Positions 36,486 to 48,887 are shown, counted from the first letter of the stretch. The stretch: DNA of 64,000 nt from Epiperipatus broadwayi (GCA_028023455.1 JAQFVV010006708.1:248001-312000), one strand, 5' to 3'. Notes: a model not told the origin generated them from the letters alone. Numbers and translations: made by a program.

Positions 36486-38119
36486 TGTCAAGGCCAAATT
36501 GGCACATGTATATGAAATAATTTTATCTATAAAAAAAATTATTTATTATTAAAATCTTTCATAAAAGAGTTTGAAAAAAAAATAGAAATTAATTGATTAA
36601 AAGGGGGGAGGGGGAGTTTTGTTTAGAAAAGATAAAACTAAGAGTTCATAAAAGTTAAAGAGTGTTATTATTATAAATTAAAAGCTTCAAAATACAAATC
36701 TCTTTTCATTCGAATTGAATAAACAAAATAGTATTAAAACTAGTTTTGATGGGTAGAGTAAAATTATATATGTGCATGCGAATGTAAAATAAATGTATCA
36801 CTATTAAATATTATAAATAAATGAAAAATATATTTAAAAAAACACAGTGGTATGCTACTAATTGAAGATATGAAAACAACACATTTTGAAATAGCTACTA
36901 CTAATTAAACAATCAATCAAAAAACACGTTGTCATAGGATTAGTTATCACTGAAATTTCGACAACACTCATTTGCCTGAGGATATTAAAACAAAAAAACA
37001 CTTTTCAGATATAAATAGCTAGATTTTTATCGGAGTTCAGTTTTTTTCAGACTAGTTTGCAGTGACAGTCTTGTGGATTTCTATTATGTATTCAGAAACA
37101 AAAATGCATTGTTGAGCAGCTTTTGGAAATATACGCTCGTGCTTCAGCCTTTTAGTCCAACAAAATCATCAAAACCTGCCTGTGAAATAATGTCTGCATA
37201 ACAACTCAGAAATCCTTCTTCAAATGTACAACTGTCTTCAAGAATAAAACAAATGGATTCGCATAAAATCTCTTCAAGAAATGTCCAAATCTAACCAGTT
37301 AGATATAATCCATCAGAAGCAGCCAACAACAAGCAATATCCCCATTCCAAAAATCCTAGGTAAACATTTATTTATTATCATTTATACGTAGTAGCCACCG
37401 CTGTAATTCATAAATATTCAAGATTCAAATTATATGAACTCTATCATACATAAAATGAACTATTGATATGTGTGTTTAAGTTTCAAATGCTATTAATGCT
37501 TTATTATTATATTTGTGAATGATATATGAGTTAATATGTGTATGATCATTATATCAGTGTTATTAGTTAAATTAGATAAATACCAGTGTTCTATTATTAA
37601 AATCTACAAGAATGTTTAAACTTGTTTAGAAATGTTAATTTAAAATGTATGTGTATTATTAAATTATAAAGATGTTTAAATTTAGTAAATTAATGTTAGT
37701 TAATAAATTGTCTTTAAAATTAAACTCTATCTGTCGGTCAATTCTTTTTATCAATCTTTTCTTACCAATATTTTATTATTGATTAAAATTAGACTGAGCT
37801 AGTTAAGGGAATTGTTTCGAGTGCTGGATTATGAGCCTACTGACTAAATGCATTGTTAATTCTTCTGAATAGATAACTGGCACCCAGAGTTTACTCCGAA
37901 ACAAATAAAGTATTTGGATAGTAGGGATTTGAATCTAGCAGTCAAGATGGGCCATTGTTGATAGTTAAAGCTATCAATAAGATCTCCAATTTTGTTCGAA
38001 CCTGCTGGTTCATTCACGTAACCTTTATAAGATTATAAATGTATTATGAAGGAGTTTGAAACCGGCCAAAACTTATATATACATATAAGTAGGTGGTTTC
38101 AGTGGTTCGACCCGGTACA
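36479..38119 (+). mobile_element. Nested element LTR 1
   Basis: Starts TATATCGTGTC where LTRs 2 and 3 have TGTAATGTGCC, so the terminal bases have decayed or blend with the TA target. Ends CCCGGTACA. Confidence 0.85.
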
Positions 38120-38539
38120 TAAATGGCTTTTCCCAATGTTGGGGCTGGACCTAAGAAACAATAGTAAATAAATGCTTTGTTTCTTGTTTAAAAAATTTTT
38201 CTATACAAAAGCTAAATTACGTATGTTAAAGCATTTTAATTTTTTTTTTTTAAAAAAAAAGAATTGACCGAAAACTTTGTTTTCTTTAAATGAAGAGATT
38301 TATGCTATTTACGTTGGTTAAAATAAATCATTATGTTAAATTAAAGACAGGTGGATGTTTGGGCAGAGTTAAAGCATTAAGATCGGGTGGAGAAAAATGG
38401 ACAAAGGAGGGGCGGAGTCAGCATGTATTTCCAGTTTAGAAAGAAATAAATAAAATAGAAATTAGTAAACTTATGAGCGTGAATAAAATATAATATTAAA
38501 GAAAAATAATATAAAAAAGTAAAGTTTAAAATTATAAAT
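38120..38539 (+). mobile_element. Nested element leader, copy 1
   Basis: Begins TAAATGGCTTTTCCCAATG (possible primer binding site TGGCTTTTCCCAA three or four bases after the LTR), followed by A/T-rich leader up to the gag ATG at 38540. Confidence 0.6.
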
Positions 38540-39937
38540 ATGACAAGAAATAAACCTAAAATGGAGACTCAAGGTAAAAAAACAGACAATGTTCCCAGCG
38601 AGGAACAAAATAAAACCGAAACTAGTGAAATAGAAAAGGTCCCCAGTGAAGAAAAAATAGAAACTCAAGCGAAAGAAGTAGAGAATGCTTCTAGTGAGGA
38701 ACAAAAAGATAAAAACAAAAAAGAGGTTGAGCAAAAAGAAGAGAATAGGGAAGTCATAGCTTTATTAACTTGCATGTTTGAAAAACAAAAAGAAACAGCC
38801 AAAGAATATAAAAAAATAGCTGAAGAGCTTAAAAACCAAAATAATGAAATGAAGAGTAAATTGGAAGGGCAAGCTGAAATGCTTGAAAAGTTAAAGGACC
38901 AGATCGAAATGGGCCAAAATAAAATAAAAGGAGAAATTAGGGAAGAAATAGAAGAGATTAAAACACAAGTAGAAAATCAAATAGAGACCGCTTACCAAGT
39001 AATTGAAAAAAATAAGATAGAAGATAGAAAAGTAATTGAAGAGATAAAAGTCGGAATGACGGATTTAGCTTGGAAAGTAAATCAAAAGAATAGTTCGCAA
39101 ACGGAAATAAAACAGTGTGACCACTTGAGTGCAAACACGCACATTATAAACAATCCGGCAATCGTGAACCAGTTTTTGAAAATACGGATATTTTCTGGCC
39201 ATCAAGGTGAAGCTCCTATGGAGCATTTAAATAGTTTGGAGCACTATTTCACTCTGAATCAATTAAGTGAGGAGGCTATGATCGCAATAGCTTGTAGCCA
39301 TTTACAAGGGGGGTCTCAATCTTGGTGGGACTCTTTATATAAAAAACCCGTCACTTTTGCCGAATATAAAATTGCTATTTTAGCTAGTTATTGGAGCGAA
39401 GATTATCAGGAAAATCTTCATCACCAGATCTCGCAAGATAAATGGTGACCTGGTGAACCGTTCGTTTCTTTTTTTAGAAGGCAAGTGGCGAAATTACACT
39501 CTTTAACAGCAGACCCACTATCTGAACAACAAATTGTCAGGATAGTCCGCCATAGTTTTCCTCATAATGTCGAGCAAATGCTCATAGGAACTGAAAAAAA
39601 AACAGTGGAACAAATGGCGGAATTGTTGAGCACTTTTGACAGAGCTAGACCAACTTTTGATATGAGAGATAGGGGATTCAAACTTCAACTTAGAGAGCTG
39701 GATGTAAATGCTGTAAGATATAGACATAGGTCGAATTCGGGGAGTCCCCAGAGGAGATGTTATTCTAATAGTCCCAAGAGAACAAAAATCTTTCGAAGAA
39801 CCGACAGTGATCCTAACATCTCTCATACTAGATTTAAGGAAAGGCCCAGGGGTGATTCTCAATCCCCCAGCATGAGTGGCTATATGCAGGAAAAAAATAT
39901 AATAAAGAACCACCAGACAAAAATTAAAAATATGTAA
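38540..39937 (+). CDS. Gag-like protein of nested element, copy 1, with one in-frame UGA
   Basis: Opens at ATG 38540 (MTRNKPKMETQGKK). Residues 1-170 are Lys/Glu-rich, with a long predicted coiled coil (EKQKETAKEYKKIAEELKNQ). Residues about 205-302 form a retrotransposon gag domain: NQFLKIRIFSGHQGEAP, LEHYFTLNQLSEEAMIAIAC, HLQGGSQSWWDSLY, YWSEDYQENL. A TGA at 39446-39448 interrupts the frame after SQDKW. The same frame then continues PGEPFVSFFRRQVAKLHSL and VEQMLIGTEKKTVEQMAELL to a Ser/Arg-rich tail and the true stop at 39937. The second piece has no ATG (only a GTG at 39485), so it is the same gene. No CCHC zinc knuckle is visible. Gag would package element RNA; nothing enzymatic is encoded. 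Confidence 0.85.
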
Positions 39938-41790
39938 TGTGACGGATTCGCCAGCTTGACCTAGTATATAATGACCATGGACTCTGAATAATGGAAAATG
40001 TTTAACAAAGTTTAAGGAAATAAATGTAAAAATGAGTATCAAGATAGTTTGAATAATTAAAAAATGATTAAAGTTAGTCTTAGTAAAATAAAATAACAAT
40101 CTTAGAGTTTAAAATGTCAAAGCATCTATAAAACAATTTATGTCAAAACCCTCGATTATGTCTTATCGATTATATTGATATCCCAGCTCATAAGTCTAGA
40201 ACATAGCAGAGCATGACGCAAACAAAATAAATGTGTAAATCAAAATAGACCAGCAAAATGAAAATGTTTTTTTTTTTAAAAAAAAAAAAAGGGAGAGTAA
40301 AAATAATAAAACAATTTATGTCAAAACCCTCGATTATGTCTTATCGATTATATTGATATCCCAGCTCATAAGTCTAGAACATAGCGGAGCATGACGCAAA
40401 CAAAATAAATGTGTAAATCAAAATAGACAAGCAAAATGAAAATGTTTTTTTTTAAAAAAAAAAAAAGGGGGGGAGAGTAAAAATAACGCTTTAAAAATAA
40501 AAATGAAATAAATAAGTGTATAATGAAAGTATTAATGAAAATAAAACATTATCAAATAAAATTTTAAAAAAAATGTATTAAATTAGGATTGAGGTGTGTG
40601 CGAGTATTTGGGCAAAGAAATTAAAAGTTGGTTTAAATCAGCACAAAATCTATCTGTGTGTTTAAATTGCCTTATACTTTGCTGCCTACTTCTCTTAACA
40701 TTACATTTATTACCTAATGATGAAAATAAAAACTAAAAATGCACTCTAGAAAAATAAGAATTTGAAGTGGTCAATACTTAGGAAAAGTGATCAACGCACA
40801 TGTTAATCAAGAAAAATGTTCATAAATAAATAAGTAGGTCAAATAGTTAAAATAAAATTGATAAAATCAAGTTAAATAAATAAGCGTAAATAAATCTATA
40901 GTAAATAATAATGAAGAATGACTCGTAATAAACTAATCGATTTTTTTTTTATTGAATACACGCATGTTAAATAAAGATGTTCGTAATGATTTACAAATAA
41001 TATTATAAGATTAGTGTAAATAAATATTTTAAATAATGTTTCTTAAGGGTTATAAATAATATTGTAATATAAATAAATAGTGTAAGATATTGTTCATGCG
41101 AATTTAAAAATAAGGTTGTAAGATTAGTAATAAAAATATAAAGTCAATCTAAGGTGTATTAAGAGTGTGTAAGTATACATGGGTATATATGCGCACATAC
41201 ACTGGTAATATTCGGTAAATACGATACCTCATGATGCGTATCTTAAATGTATTTATCCAGATATCCTTTTAGGTTATTTTCTTGGCACTGCTGCACCTTA
41301 TGATGCATGCAAAAAGGGATTTATTTATTATAGATTCCCTGTAAGCAAGTCCAGTAATAACTCGATATCTAGAATATTAGTAGGTGTAGAATTATGCTGC
41401 ATGTATACACATGTGTAGGAATTTATCTAGAGCAAAAGGGAATGAGGGTAGTATAGAAATAAGTTTAGTTAAAGATACATTTAAAGCTGCTGACTGGATA
41501 AATTTTAGTACCCATAATGGACTTGTCAGGGATCATTCCTCTTTCCAAAAGATCCCTGTGCCACAAAATTAGTTTGTCCCGGTGGTCATTATCCATGATT
41601 TAGATCATTGTGAGCAATGTATTCGGCATAGATAGAAGGAAAGGATAGTCAAAACAGATTGCCCTTTGTATGTTAAGTAAAAGATATTAAAAAGCTAACT
41701 TAGAAAAATAATAAATTAATAAATCTTTAGAGTCAAGAATTAAAATTGCAAGAGATAAAATGGTCAAAAATGATGCATTTTACTCTAAAA
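39938..41790 (+). mobile_element. Non-coding 3' internal region of nested element, copy 1
   Basis: No ORF on the sense strand. It contains the 177-bp tandem duplication at 40131-40484 and several A/T homopolymers, and ends at the polypurine tract. The minus-strand frame 39518-40099 is a shadow of the gag gene. Confidence 0.75.
40131..40484 (+). repeat. 177-bp tandem duplication, copy 1
   Basis: The segment starting AAACAATTTATGTCAAAACC occurs at 40131 and 40308. Both copies contain CTCGATTATG, ATATCCCAGCTC and a T/A homopolymer followed by G-rich AGAGTAAAAAT. Present identically placed in internal copy 2. Confidence 0.9.
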
Positions 41791-41800
41791 CAGAGGGGGG
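41791..41800 (+). promoter_or_regulatory. Polypurine tract before LTR 2
   Basis: CAGAGGGGGG directly abutting TGTAATGTGCC: the plus-strand primer position for reverse transcription. Confidence 0.8.
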
Positions 41801-43443
41801 TGTAATGTGCCAAGGCCAAATTGGCACATGTATATAAAATAATTTTGTCTAAAAAAAAAATTATTTATTATTAAAATCTTTCGTAAAAGAGTTTGAAAAA
41901 AAAATAGAAATTAATTGATTAAAAGGGGAGAGGGGGAGTTTTGTTTAGAAAAGATAAAACTAAGAGTTCATAAAAGTTAAAGAGTGTTATTATTATAAAT
42001 TAAAAGCTTCAAAATATAAATCTCTTTTCATTCGAATTGAATAAAAAAAAAATAGTATTAAAACTAGTTTTGATGGGTAGAGTAAAATTATATATGTGCG
42101 TGCGAATGTAAAATAAATGTATCAGTATTAAATATTATAAATAAATGAAAAATATATTTAAAAAAACACAGCGGTGCGCTACTAATTAAAGATATGAAAA
42201 CAACATGTTTTGAAATAGCTACTACTAATTAAACAATCAATCAAAAAACACGTTGTCATAGGATTAGTTATCACTGAAATTTTGACAACACTCATTTGCC
42301 AGAGGATATTAAAACAAAAAACACTTTGCAGATATAAATAGCTAGATTTTTATCGGAGTTCAGTTTTTTTCAGTCTAGTTTGCAGTGACAGTCTTGTGCA
42401 TTTCTATTATGTATTCAGAAACAAAAATGCATTGTTGAGCAGCTTTTGGAAATATACACTCATGCTTTAGCCTTTTTAGTCCAACAAGATCATCAAAACC
42501 TGCCTGTGAAATAATGTCTGCATAACAACTCAGAAATCCTCCTTCAAACATTCAACTGTCTTCAAGAATAAAGCAAATGGATTTGCATAAAATCTCTTCA
42601 AGAAATGTCCAAATCTAACCAGTTAGATATAATCCATCAGAAGCAGCCAATAACAAGCAATATTCCCATTCCAAAAATCCTAGGTAAACATTTATTTATT
42701 ATCATTTATACGTAGTAGCCACCGCTGTAATTCATAAATATTCAAGATTCAAATTATATGAACTCTATCATACATAAAATGAACTATTGATATGTGTGTT
42801 TAAGTTTCAAATGCTATTAATGCTTTATTATTATATTTGTGAATGATATATGAGTTAATATGTGTATGATCATTATATCAGTGTTATTAGTTAAATTAGA
42901 TAAATACCAGTGTTCTATTATTAAAATCTACAAGAATGTTTAAACTTGTTTAGAAATGTTAATTTAAAATGTATGTGTATTATTAAATTATAAAGATGTT
43001 TAAATTTAGTAAATTAATGTTAGTTAATAAATTGTCTTTAAAATTAAACTCTATCTGTCGGTCAATTCTTTTTATCAATCTTTTCTTACCAATATTTTAT
43101 TATTGATTAAAATTAGACTGAGCTAGTTAAGGGAATTGTTTCGAGTGCTGGATTATGAGCCTACTGACTAAATGCATTGTTAATTCTTCTGAATAGATAA
43201 CTGGCACCCAGAGTTTACTCCGAAACAAATAAAGTATTTGGATAGTAGGGATTTGAATCTAGCAGTCAAGATGGGCCATTGTTGATAGTTAAAGCTATCA
43301 ATAAGATCTCCCATTTTGTTCGAACCTGCCGGTTCATTCACGTAACCTTTATAAGATTATAAATGTATTATGAAGGAGTTTGAAACCGGCCAAAACTTAT
43401 ATATACATATAAGTAGGTGGTTTCAGTGGTTCAACCCGGTACA
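41801..43443 (+). mobile_element. Nested element LTR 2 (mosaic of LTR 3 and LTR 1)
   Basis: From the start to about 42665 it shares variants with LTR 3 (for example AATAACAAGCAATATTCC near 42645). After about 42712 it shares variants with LTR 1 (TACGTAGTAG, CTAGTTAAGGG, TTTCGAGTGC). This is the hybrid expected at an LTR-LTR crossover. Confidence 0.88.
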
Positions 43444-43860
43444 TAAATGGCTTTTCCCAATGTTGGGGCTGGACCAAAGAAACATTAATAAATAAATGCT
43501 TTGTTTGTTGTTTAAAAAAATTTTTTTATACAAAAGCTAAATTACATATGTTAAAGCATTTTAATTTTAAAAAAAAAAAGAATTGACCGAAAACTTTGTT
43601 TTCTTTAAATGAAGAGAGATTTATGCTATTTACATTGGTTAAAATAAATCATTATGTTAAATTAGAGACAGGTGGATGTTTGGGCAGAGTTAAAGCATTA
43701 AGATCAGGTGGAGAAAAATGGACAAAGGAGGGGCGGAGTCAGCGTGTATTTCCAGTTTAGAAAGAAATAAATAAAATAGAAATTAGTAAACTTATGAGCA
43801 TGAATAAAATATAATATTAAAGAAAAATAATATAAAAAAGTAAAGTTTAAAATTATAAAT
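43444..43860 (+). mobile_element. Nested element leader, copy 2
   Basis: Repeats 38120-38539 with small indels; same PBS-like start. Confidence 0.7.
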
Positions 43861-45247
43861 ATGACAAGAAATAAACCTAAAATGGAGACTCAAGGTAAAA
43901 AAACAGACAATGTTCCCAGCGAGGAACAAAATAAAACTGAAACTAGTGAAATAGAAAAGGTCCCCAGTGAAGAAAAAATAGAAACTCAAGTGAAAGAAGT
44001 AGAGAATGCTTTTAGTGAGGAACAAAAAGATAAAAACAAAAAGGAGGTTGAGCAAAAAGAAGAGAAAAGGGAAATCATAGCTTTATTAACTTGCATGTTT
44101 GAAAAACAAAAAGAAACAGCCAAAGAATATAAAAAAATAGCTGAAGAGCTTAAAAACCAAAATAATGAAATGAAGAGTAAATTGGAAGGGCAAGCTGAAA
44201 TGCTTGAAAAGTTAAAGGACCAGATCGAAATGGGCCAAAATAAAATAAAAGGAGAAATTAGGGAAGAAATAGAAGAGATTAAAATACAAATAGAAAATCA
44301 AATAGAGACCACTTACCAAGTAATTGAAAAAAATAAGATAGAAGATAGAAAAGTAATTGAAGAGATAAAAGTTGGAATGACGGATTTAGCTTGGAAAGTA
44401 AATCAAAAGAATAGTTCGCAAATGGAAATAAAACAGTGTGACCACTTGAGTGCAAACACGCACATTATAAACAATCCGGCAATTGTGAACCAGTTTTTGA
44501 AAATACGGATATTTTCTGGCCATCAAGGTGAAGCTCCTATGGAGCATTTAAATAGTTTGGAGCACTATTTCACTCTGAATCAATTAAGTGAGGAGGCTAT
44601 GATCGCAATAGCTTGTAGCCATTTACAAGGGGGTTCTCAATCTTGGTGGGACTCTATATAAAAAACCTGTCACTTTTGCCGAATATAAAATTGCTATTTT
44701 AGCTAGTTATTGGAGTGAAGATTATCAGGAAAATCTCCGACACCAGATCTCGCAAGATAAATGGTGACCTGGTGAAGCATTAGTTTCTTTTTTTTTAAGG
44801 CAAGTGGCGAAATTACACTCTTTAACAGCAGACCCACTATCTGAACAACAAATTGTCAGGATAGTCCGCCATAGTTTTCCTCATAATGTCGAGCAAATGC
44901 TCATAGGAACTGAAAGGAAAACAATGGAACAAATGGCGGAATTGTTGAGCGCTTTCGACAGAGCTAGACCAACTTTTGATACGAGAGATAGGGGATTCAA
45001 ACCCCAACTTAGAGAGCCGGCTGTAAATGCCGTAAGATATAGACATAGGTCGAATTCGGGGAGTCCCCAGAGGAGACGTTATTCTAATAGTCCCGAGAGA
45101 ACAAAAATCTTTCGAAGAACTGACAGTGATCCTGACATCTCTCATATTAGATTTAAGGAAAGGCCCAGGGGTGATTCTCAATCCCCCAGCATGAGTGGCT
45201 ATATGCAGAAAAAAAAATATAATAAAGAACCGCCAGACAAAAATTAA
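43861..45247 (+). pseudogene. Gag-like gene of nested element, copy 2, 2-bp deletion plus UGA
   Basis: Near-identical to copy 1 from ATG 43861 to WWDS, where two bases are missing (GACTCTATATAA against GACTCTTTATATAA) and a TAA follows at 44659-44661. In the shifted frame the rest of gag continues. The UGA after KW is kept at the same place (TGGTGACCTGG near 44763) and the C-terminal half runs to 45247, again without its own ATG. Substitutions such as ELDVNAV to EPAVNAV occur. Confidence 0.85.
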
Positions 45248-47102
45248 AAATATGTAATCTGACGGATTCGCCGGCTTGACCTAGTATATAACGACCATGG
45301 ACTCGGAATAATGGAAAATGTTTAACAAAGTTTAAGGAAATAAATGTAAAAATGAGTATCAAGATAGTTTGAATAATTAAAAAATGATTAAAGTTAGTCT
45401 TAGTAAAATAAAATAACAATCTTAGAGTTTAAAATGTCAAAGCATCTATAAAACAATTTATGTCAAAACCCTCGATTATGTCTTATCGATTATATTGATA
45501 TCCCAGCTCATAAGTCTAGAACATAGCAGAGCATGACGCAAACAAAATAAATGTGTAAATCAAAATAGACCTGCAAAATGAAAATGTTTTTTTTTTAAAA
45601 AGGGGGGGGGAGTAAAAATAATAAAACAATTTATGTCAAAACCCTCGATTATGTCTTATCGATTATATTGATATCCCAGCTCATAAGTCTAGAACATAGC
45701 GGAGCGTGACGCAAACAAAATAAATGTGTAAATCAAAATAGACAAGCAAAATGAAAATGTTTTTTTTTAAAAAAAAAAGGGGGGAGAGTAAAAATAACAC
45801 TTTAAAAATAAAAATGAAATAAATAAGTGTATAATGAAAGTATTAATGAAAATAAAACATTATCAAATAAAATTTTAAAAAAAAGTGTATTAAATTAGGA
45901 TTGAGGTGTGTGCAAGTATTTGGGCAAAGAAATTAAAAGTTGGTTTAAATCAGCACAAAATCTATCTGTGTGTTTAAATTGCCTTATACTTTGCTGCCTA
46001 CCTCTCTTAACATTACATTTATTACCTAATGATGAAAATAAAAACTAAAAATGCACTCTAGAAAAATAAGAATTTGAAGTGGTCAATACTTTGGAAAAGT
46101 GATCAACGCACATGTTAATCAAAAAAAATGATTGTAAATAAATAGTAGGTCAAATAGTTAAAATAAAATTGATAAAATCAAGTTAAATAAATAAGCGTAA
46201 ATAAATCTATAGTAAATAATAATGAAGAATGACTCGTAATAAACTAATCGATTTTTTTTTTTATTGAATACACGCATGTTAAATAAAGATGTTCGTAATG
46301 ATTTACAAATAATATTATAAGATTAGTGTAAATAAATATTTTAAATAATGTTTCTTAAGGGTTATAAATAATATTGTAATATAAATAAATAGTGTAAGAT
46401 ATTGTTCATGCGAATTTAAAAATAAGGTTGTAAGATTAGTAATAAAAATATAAAGTCAATCTAAGGTGTATTAAGAGTGTGTAAGTATACATGTGTATAT
46501 ACGCGCACATACACTGGTAATATTCGGTAAATACGATACCTCATGATGCGTATCTTAAATGTATTTATCCAGATATCCTTTTAGGTTATTTTCTTGGCAC
46601 TGCTGCACCTTATGATGCATGCAAAAAGGGATTTATTTATTATAGATTCCCTGTAAGCAAGTCCAGTAATAACTCGATATCTAGAATATTAGTAGGTGTA
46701 GAATTATGCTGCATGTATACACATGTGTAGGAATTTATCTAGAGCAAAAGGGAATGAGGGTAGTATAGAAATAAGTTTAGTTAAAGATACATTTAAAGCT
46801 GCTGACTGGATAAATTTTAGTACCCATAATGGACTTGTCAGGGATCATTCCTCTTTCCAAAAGATCCCTGTGCTACAAAATTAGTTTGTCCCGGTGGTCG
46901 TTATCCATGATTTAGATCATTGTGAGCAATGTATTCGGCATAGATAGAAGGAAAGGATAGTCAAAACAGATTGCCCTTTGTATGTTAAGTAAAAGATATT
47001 AAAAAGCTAACTTAGAAAAATAATAAATTAATAAATCTTTAGAGTCAAGAATTAAAGTTGCAAGAGATAAAATGGTCAAAAATGATGCATTTTACTCTAA
47101 AA
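45248..47102 (+). mobile_element. Non-coding 3' internal region of nested element, copy 2
   Basis: Parallel to 39938-41790, with shorter homopolymers. Confidence 0.75.
45451..45795 (+). repeat. Tandem duplication, copy 2
   Basis: Counterpart of 40131-40484; the two halves start at 45451 and 45624. Differences between halves (GCAGAGC/GCGGAGC) are the same in both internal copies, so the duplication predates the element duplication. Confidence 0.88.
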
Positions 47103-47112
47103 CAGAGGGGGG
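47103..47112 (+). promoter_or_regulatory. Polypurine tract before LTR 3
   Basis: Same CAGAGGGGGG tract abutting LTR 3. Confidence 0.8.
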
Positions 47113-48757
47113 TGTAATGTGCCAAGGCCAAATTGGCACATGTATATAAAATAATTTTGTCTAAAAAAAAATTATTTATTATTAAAATCTTTCGTAAAAG
47201 AGTTTGAAAAAAAAATAGAAATTAATTGATTAAAAGGGGAGAGGGGGAGTTTTGTTTAGAAAAGATAAAACTAAGAGTTCATAAAAGTTAAAGAGTGTTA
47301 TTATTATAAATTAAAAGCTTCAAAATATAAATCTCTTTTCATTCGAATTGAATAAAAAAAAAATAGTATTAAAACTAGTTTTGATGTGTAGAATAAAATT
47401 ATATATGTGTGTGCGAATGTAAAATAAATGTATCAGTATTAAATATTATAAATAAATGAAAAATATATTTAAAAAAACACAGCGGGGCACATTAAAGATA
47501 TAAAAACAACATGTTTTGAAATAGCTACTACTAATTAAATAATCAATCAAAAAACACATTGTCATAGGATTAGTTATCACTGAAATTTCGACAACACTCA
47601 TTTGCCGAAGGATATTAAAACAAAAAACACTTTGCAGATATAAATAGCTAGATTTTTATCGGAGTTCAGTTTTTTTCAGACTAGTTTGCAGTGACAGTCT
47701 TGTGCATTTCAATTATGTATTCAAGAAACAAAAATGCATTGTTGAGCAGCTTTTGGAAATATACACTCATGCTTTAGCCTTTTTAGTCCAACAAGATCAT
47801 CAAAACCTGCCTGTGAAATAATGTCTGCATAACAACTCAGAAATCCTCCTTCAAACATTCAACTGTTTTCAAAAATAAAGCAAATGGATTTGCATAAAAT
47901 CTCTTCAAGAAATGTCCAAATCTAACTGGTTAGATATAATCCATCAGAAGCAGCAGAAGCATCCAATAACAAGCAATATTCCCATTCCAAAAATCCTAGG
48001 TAAACATTTATTTATTATCATTTATATGTAGTAGCCACCGCTGTAATTCATAAATATTCAAGATTCAAATTATATGAACTCTATCATACATAAAATGAAC
48101 TATTAATATGTGTGTTTAAGTTTCAAATGCTATTAATGCTTTATTAATATATTTGTGAATGATATATGAGTTAATATGTGTATGATCATTATATCAGTGT
48201 TATTAGTTAAATTAGATAAATACCAGTGTTCTATTATTAAAATCTACAAGAATATTTAAACTAGTTAGAAATGTTAATTTAAAATGTGTGTGTATTATTA
48301 AATTATAAAGATGTTTAAATTTAGTAAATTAATGTTAGTTAATAAATTGTCTTTAAAATTAAACTCTATCTGTCAGTCAATTCTTTTTATCAATCTTTTC
48401 TTACCAATATTTTATTATTGATTAAAATTAGACTGAGCTAGTGAAGGGAATTGTTTCAAGCGCTGGATTATGAGCCTACTGATCAAATACATTGTTTATT
48501 CTTCTGAATAGATAACTGGCACCTGCAGTTTACTCCAAACAAATAAAGTATTTGGATAGTAGGGGTTTGAATCTAGCAGCCGAGATGGGCCATTCTTGAT
48601 AGTTAAAGCTATCAATAAGATCTCACATTTTGTTCAAACATGCCGGTTCGTTCACGTAACCTTTATAAGATTATAAATGTATTATGAAGGAGTTTGAAAC
48701 TGGCCAAAACTTATATATACGTATAAGTAGGTGTTTTCAGCTGTTCGACCCAGTACA
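47113..48757 (+). mobile_element. Nested element LTR 3
   Basis: Ends CCCAGTACA followed by the resumed (TA)n and outer LTR. Carries private variants in its 3' part (AGCAGCAGAAGC near 47950, CTAGTGAAGGG). Confidence 0.88.
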
Positions 48758-48883
48758 ATATATATATATATTTGTGTTATAATTTTAATAAGAGAGAAAA
48801 AAAGAAACTATTATGTTTTAAATACATAAATACACGTATGTTATATACATGTGTACTTCTCACAAATATGGTACCCTGTTACA
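48758..48883 (+). mobile_element. 3' LTR of the outer element, second part
   Basis: Continues the LTR with TTTGTGTTATAATTTTAA and ends CCCTGTTACA. Confidence 0.85.
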
Positions 48884-48887
48884 GTAG
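48884..48887 (+). repeat. Target duplication GTAG, right copy
   Basis: Matches 31282-31285. Confidence 0.75.

Larger units (their letters stand above)
36479..48757 (+). mobile_element. Nested gag-only LTR element, LTR-internal-LTR-internal-LTR
   Basis: Three LTRs of 1641, 1643 and 1645 bp (36479-38119, 41801-43443, 47113-48757) and two internal regions of 3681 and 3669 bp. LTRs end TGT...ACA; a purine tract CAGAGGGGGG sits directly before LTRs 2 and 3. Each internal region carries one gag-like gene and about 1.9 kb of non-coding sequence and no pol. The tandem form is what unequal exchange between the LTRs of one insertion produces. Insertion inside (TA)n hides the target duplication. Confidence 0.92.
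31286..48883 (+). mobile_element. Outer LTR retrotransposon (gag-only), with nested element in its 3' LTR
   Basis: 5' LTR 31286-33090, internal 33091-34745, 3' LTR 34746-36478 continued at 48758-48883. LTR ends are TATAACAGGG...CCCTGTTACA (intact form would begin TGTAACAGGG). A PBS-like TGGTGATCC follows the 5' LTR by one base, and a purine tract (AAAATGGGGG) precedes the 3' LTR. Flanked by GTAG on both sides. The internal region of 1.65 kb contains only a broken gag, with no protease, RT, RNase H or integrase, so it depended on enzymes from elsewhere. Confidence 0.88.

Noticed and set aside
38471-38734. Minus-strand hydrophobic frame opposite gag
   Set aside because: Antisense shadow of a Lys/Glu-rich gene; Phe/Leu richness is the complement of A-rich codons. 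Same for 43792-44055.
39485-39937. Separate second gene after gag
   Set aside because: It begins at a GTG, is in the same frame as gag and continues it across a UGA; treated as one gene. The same holds for 34115 and 44804.
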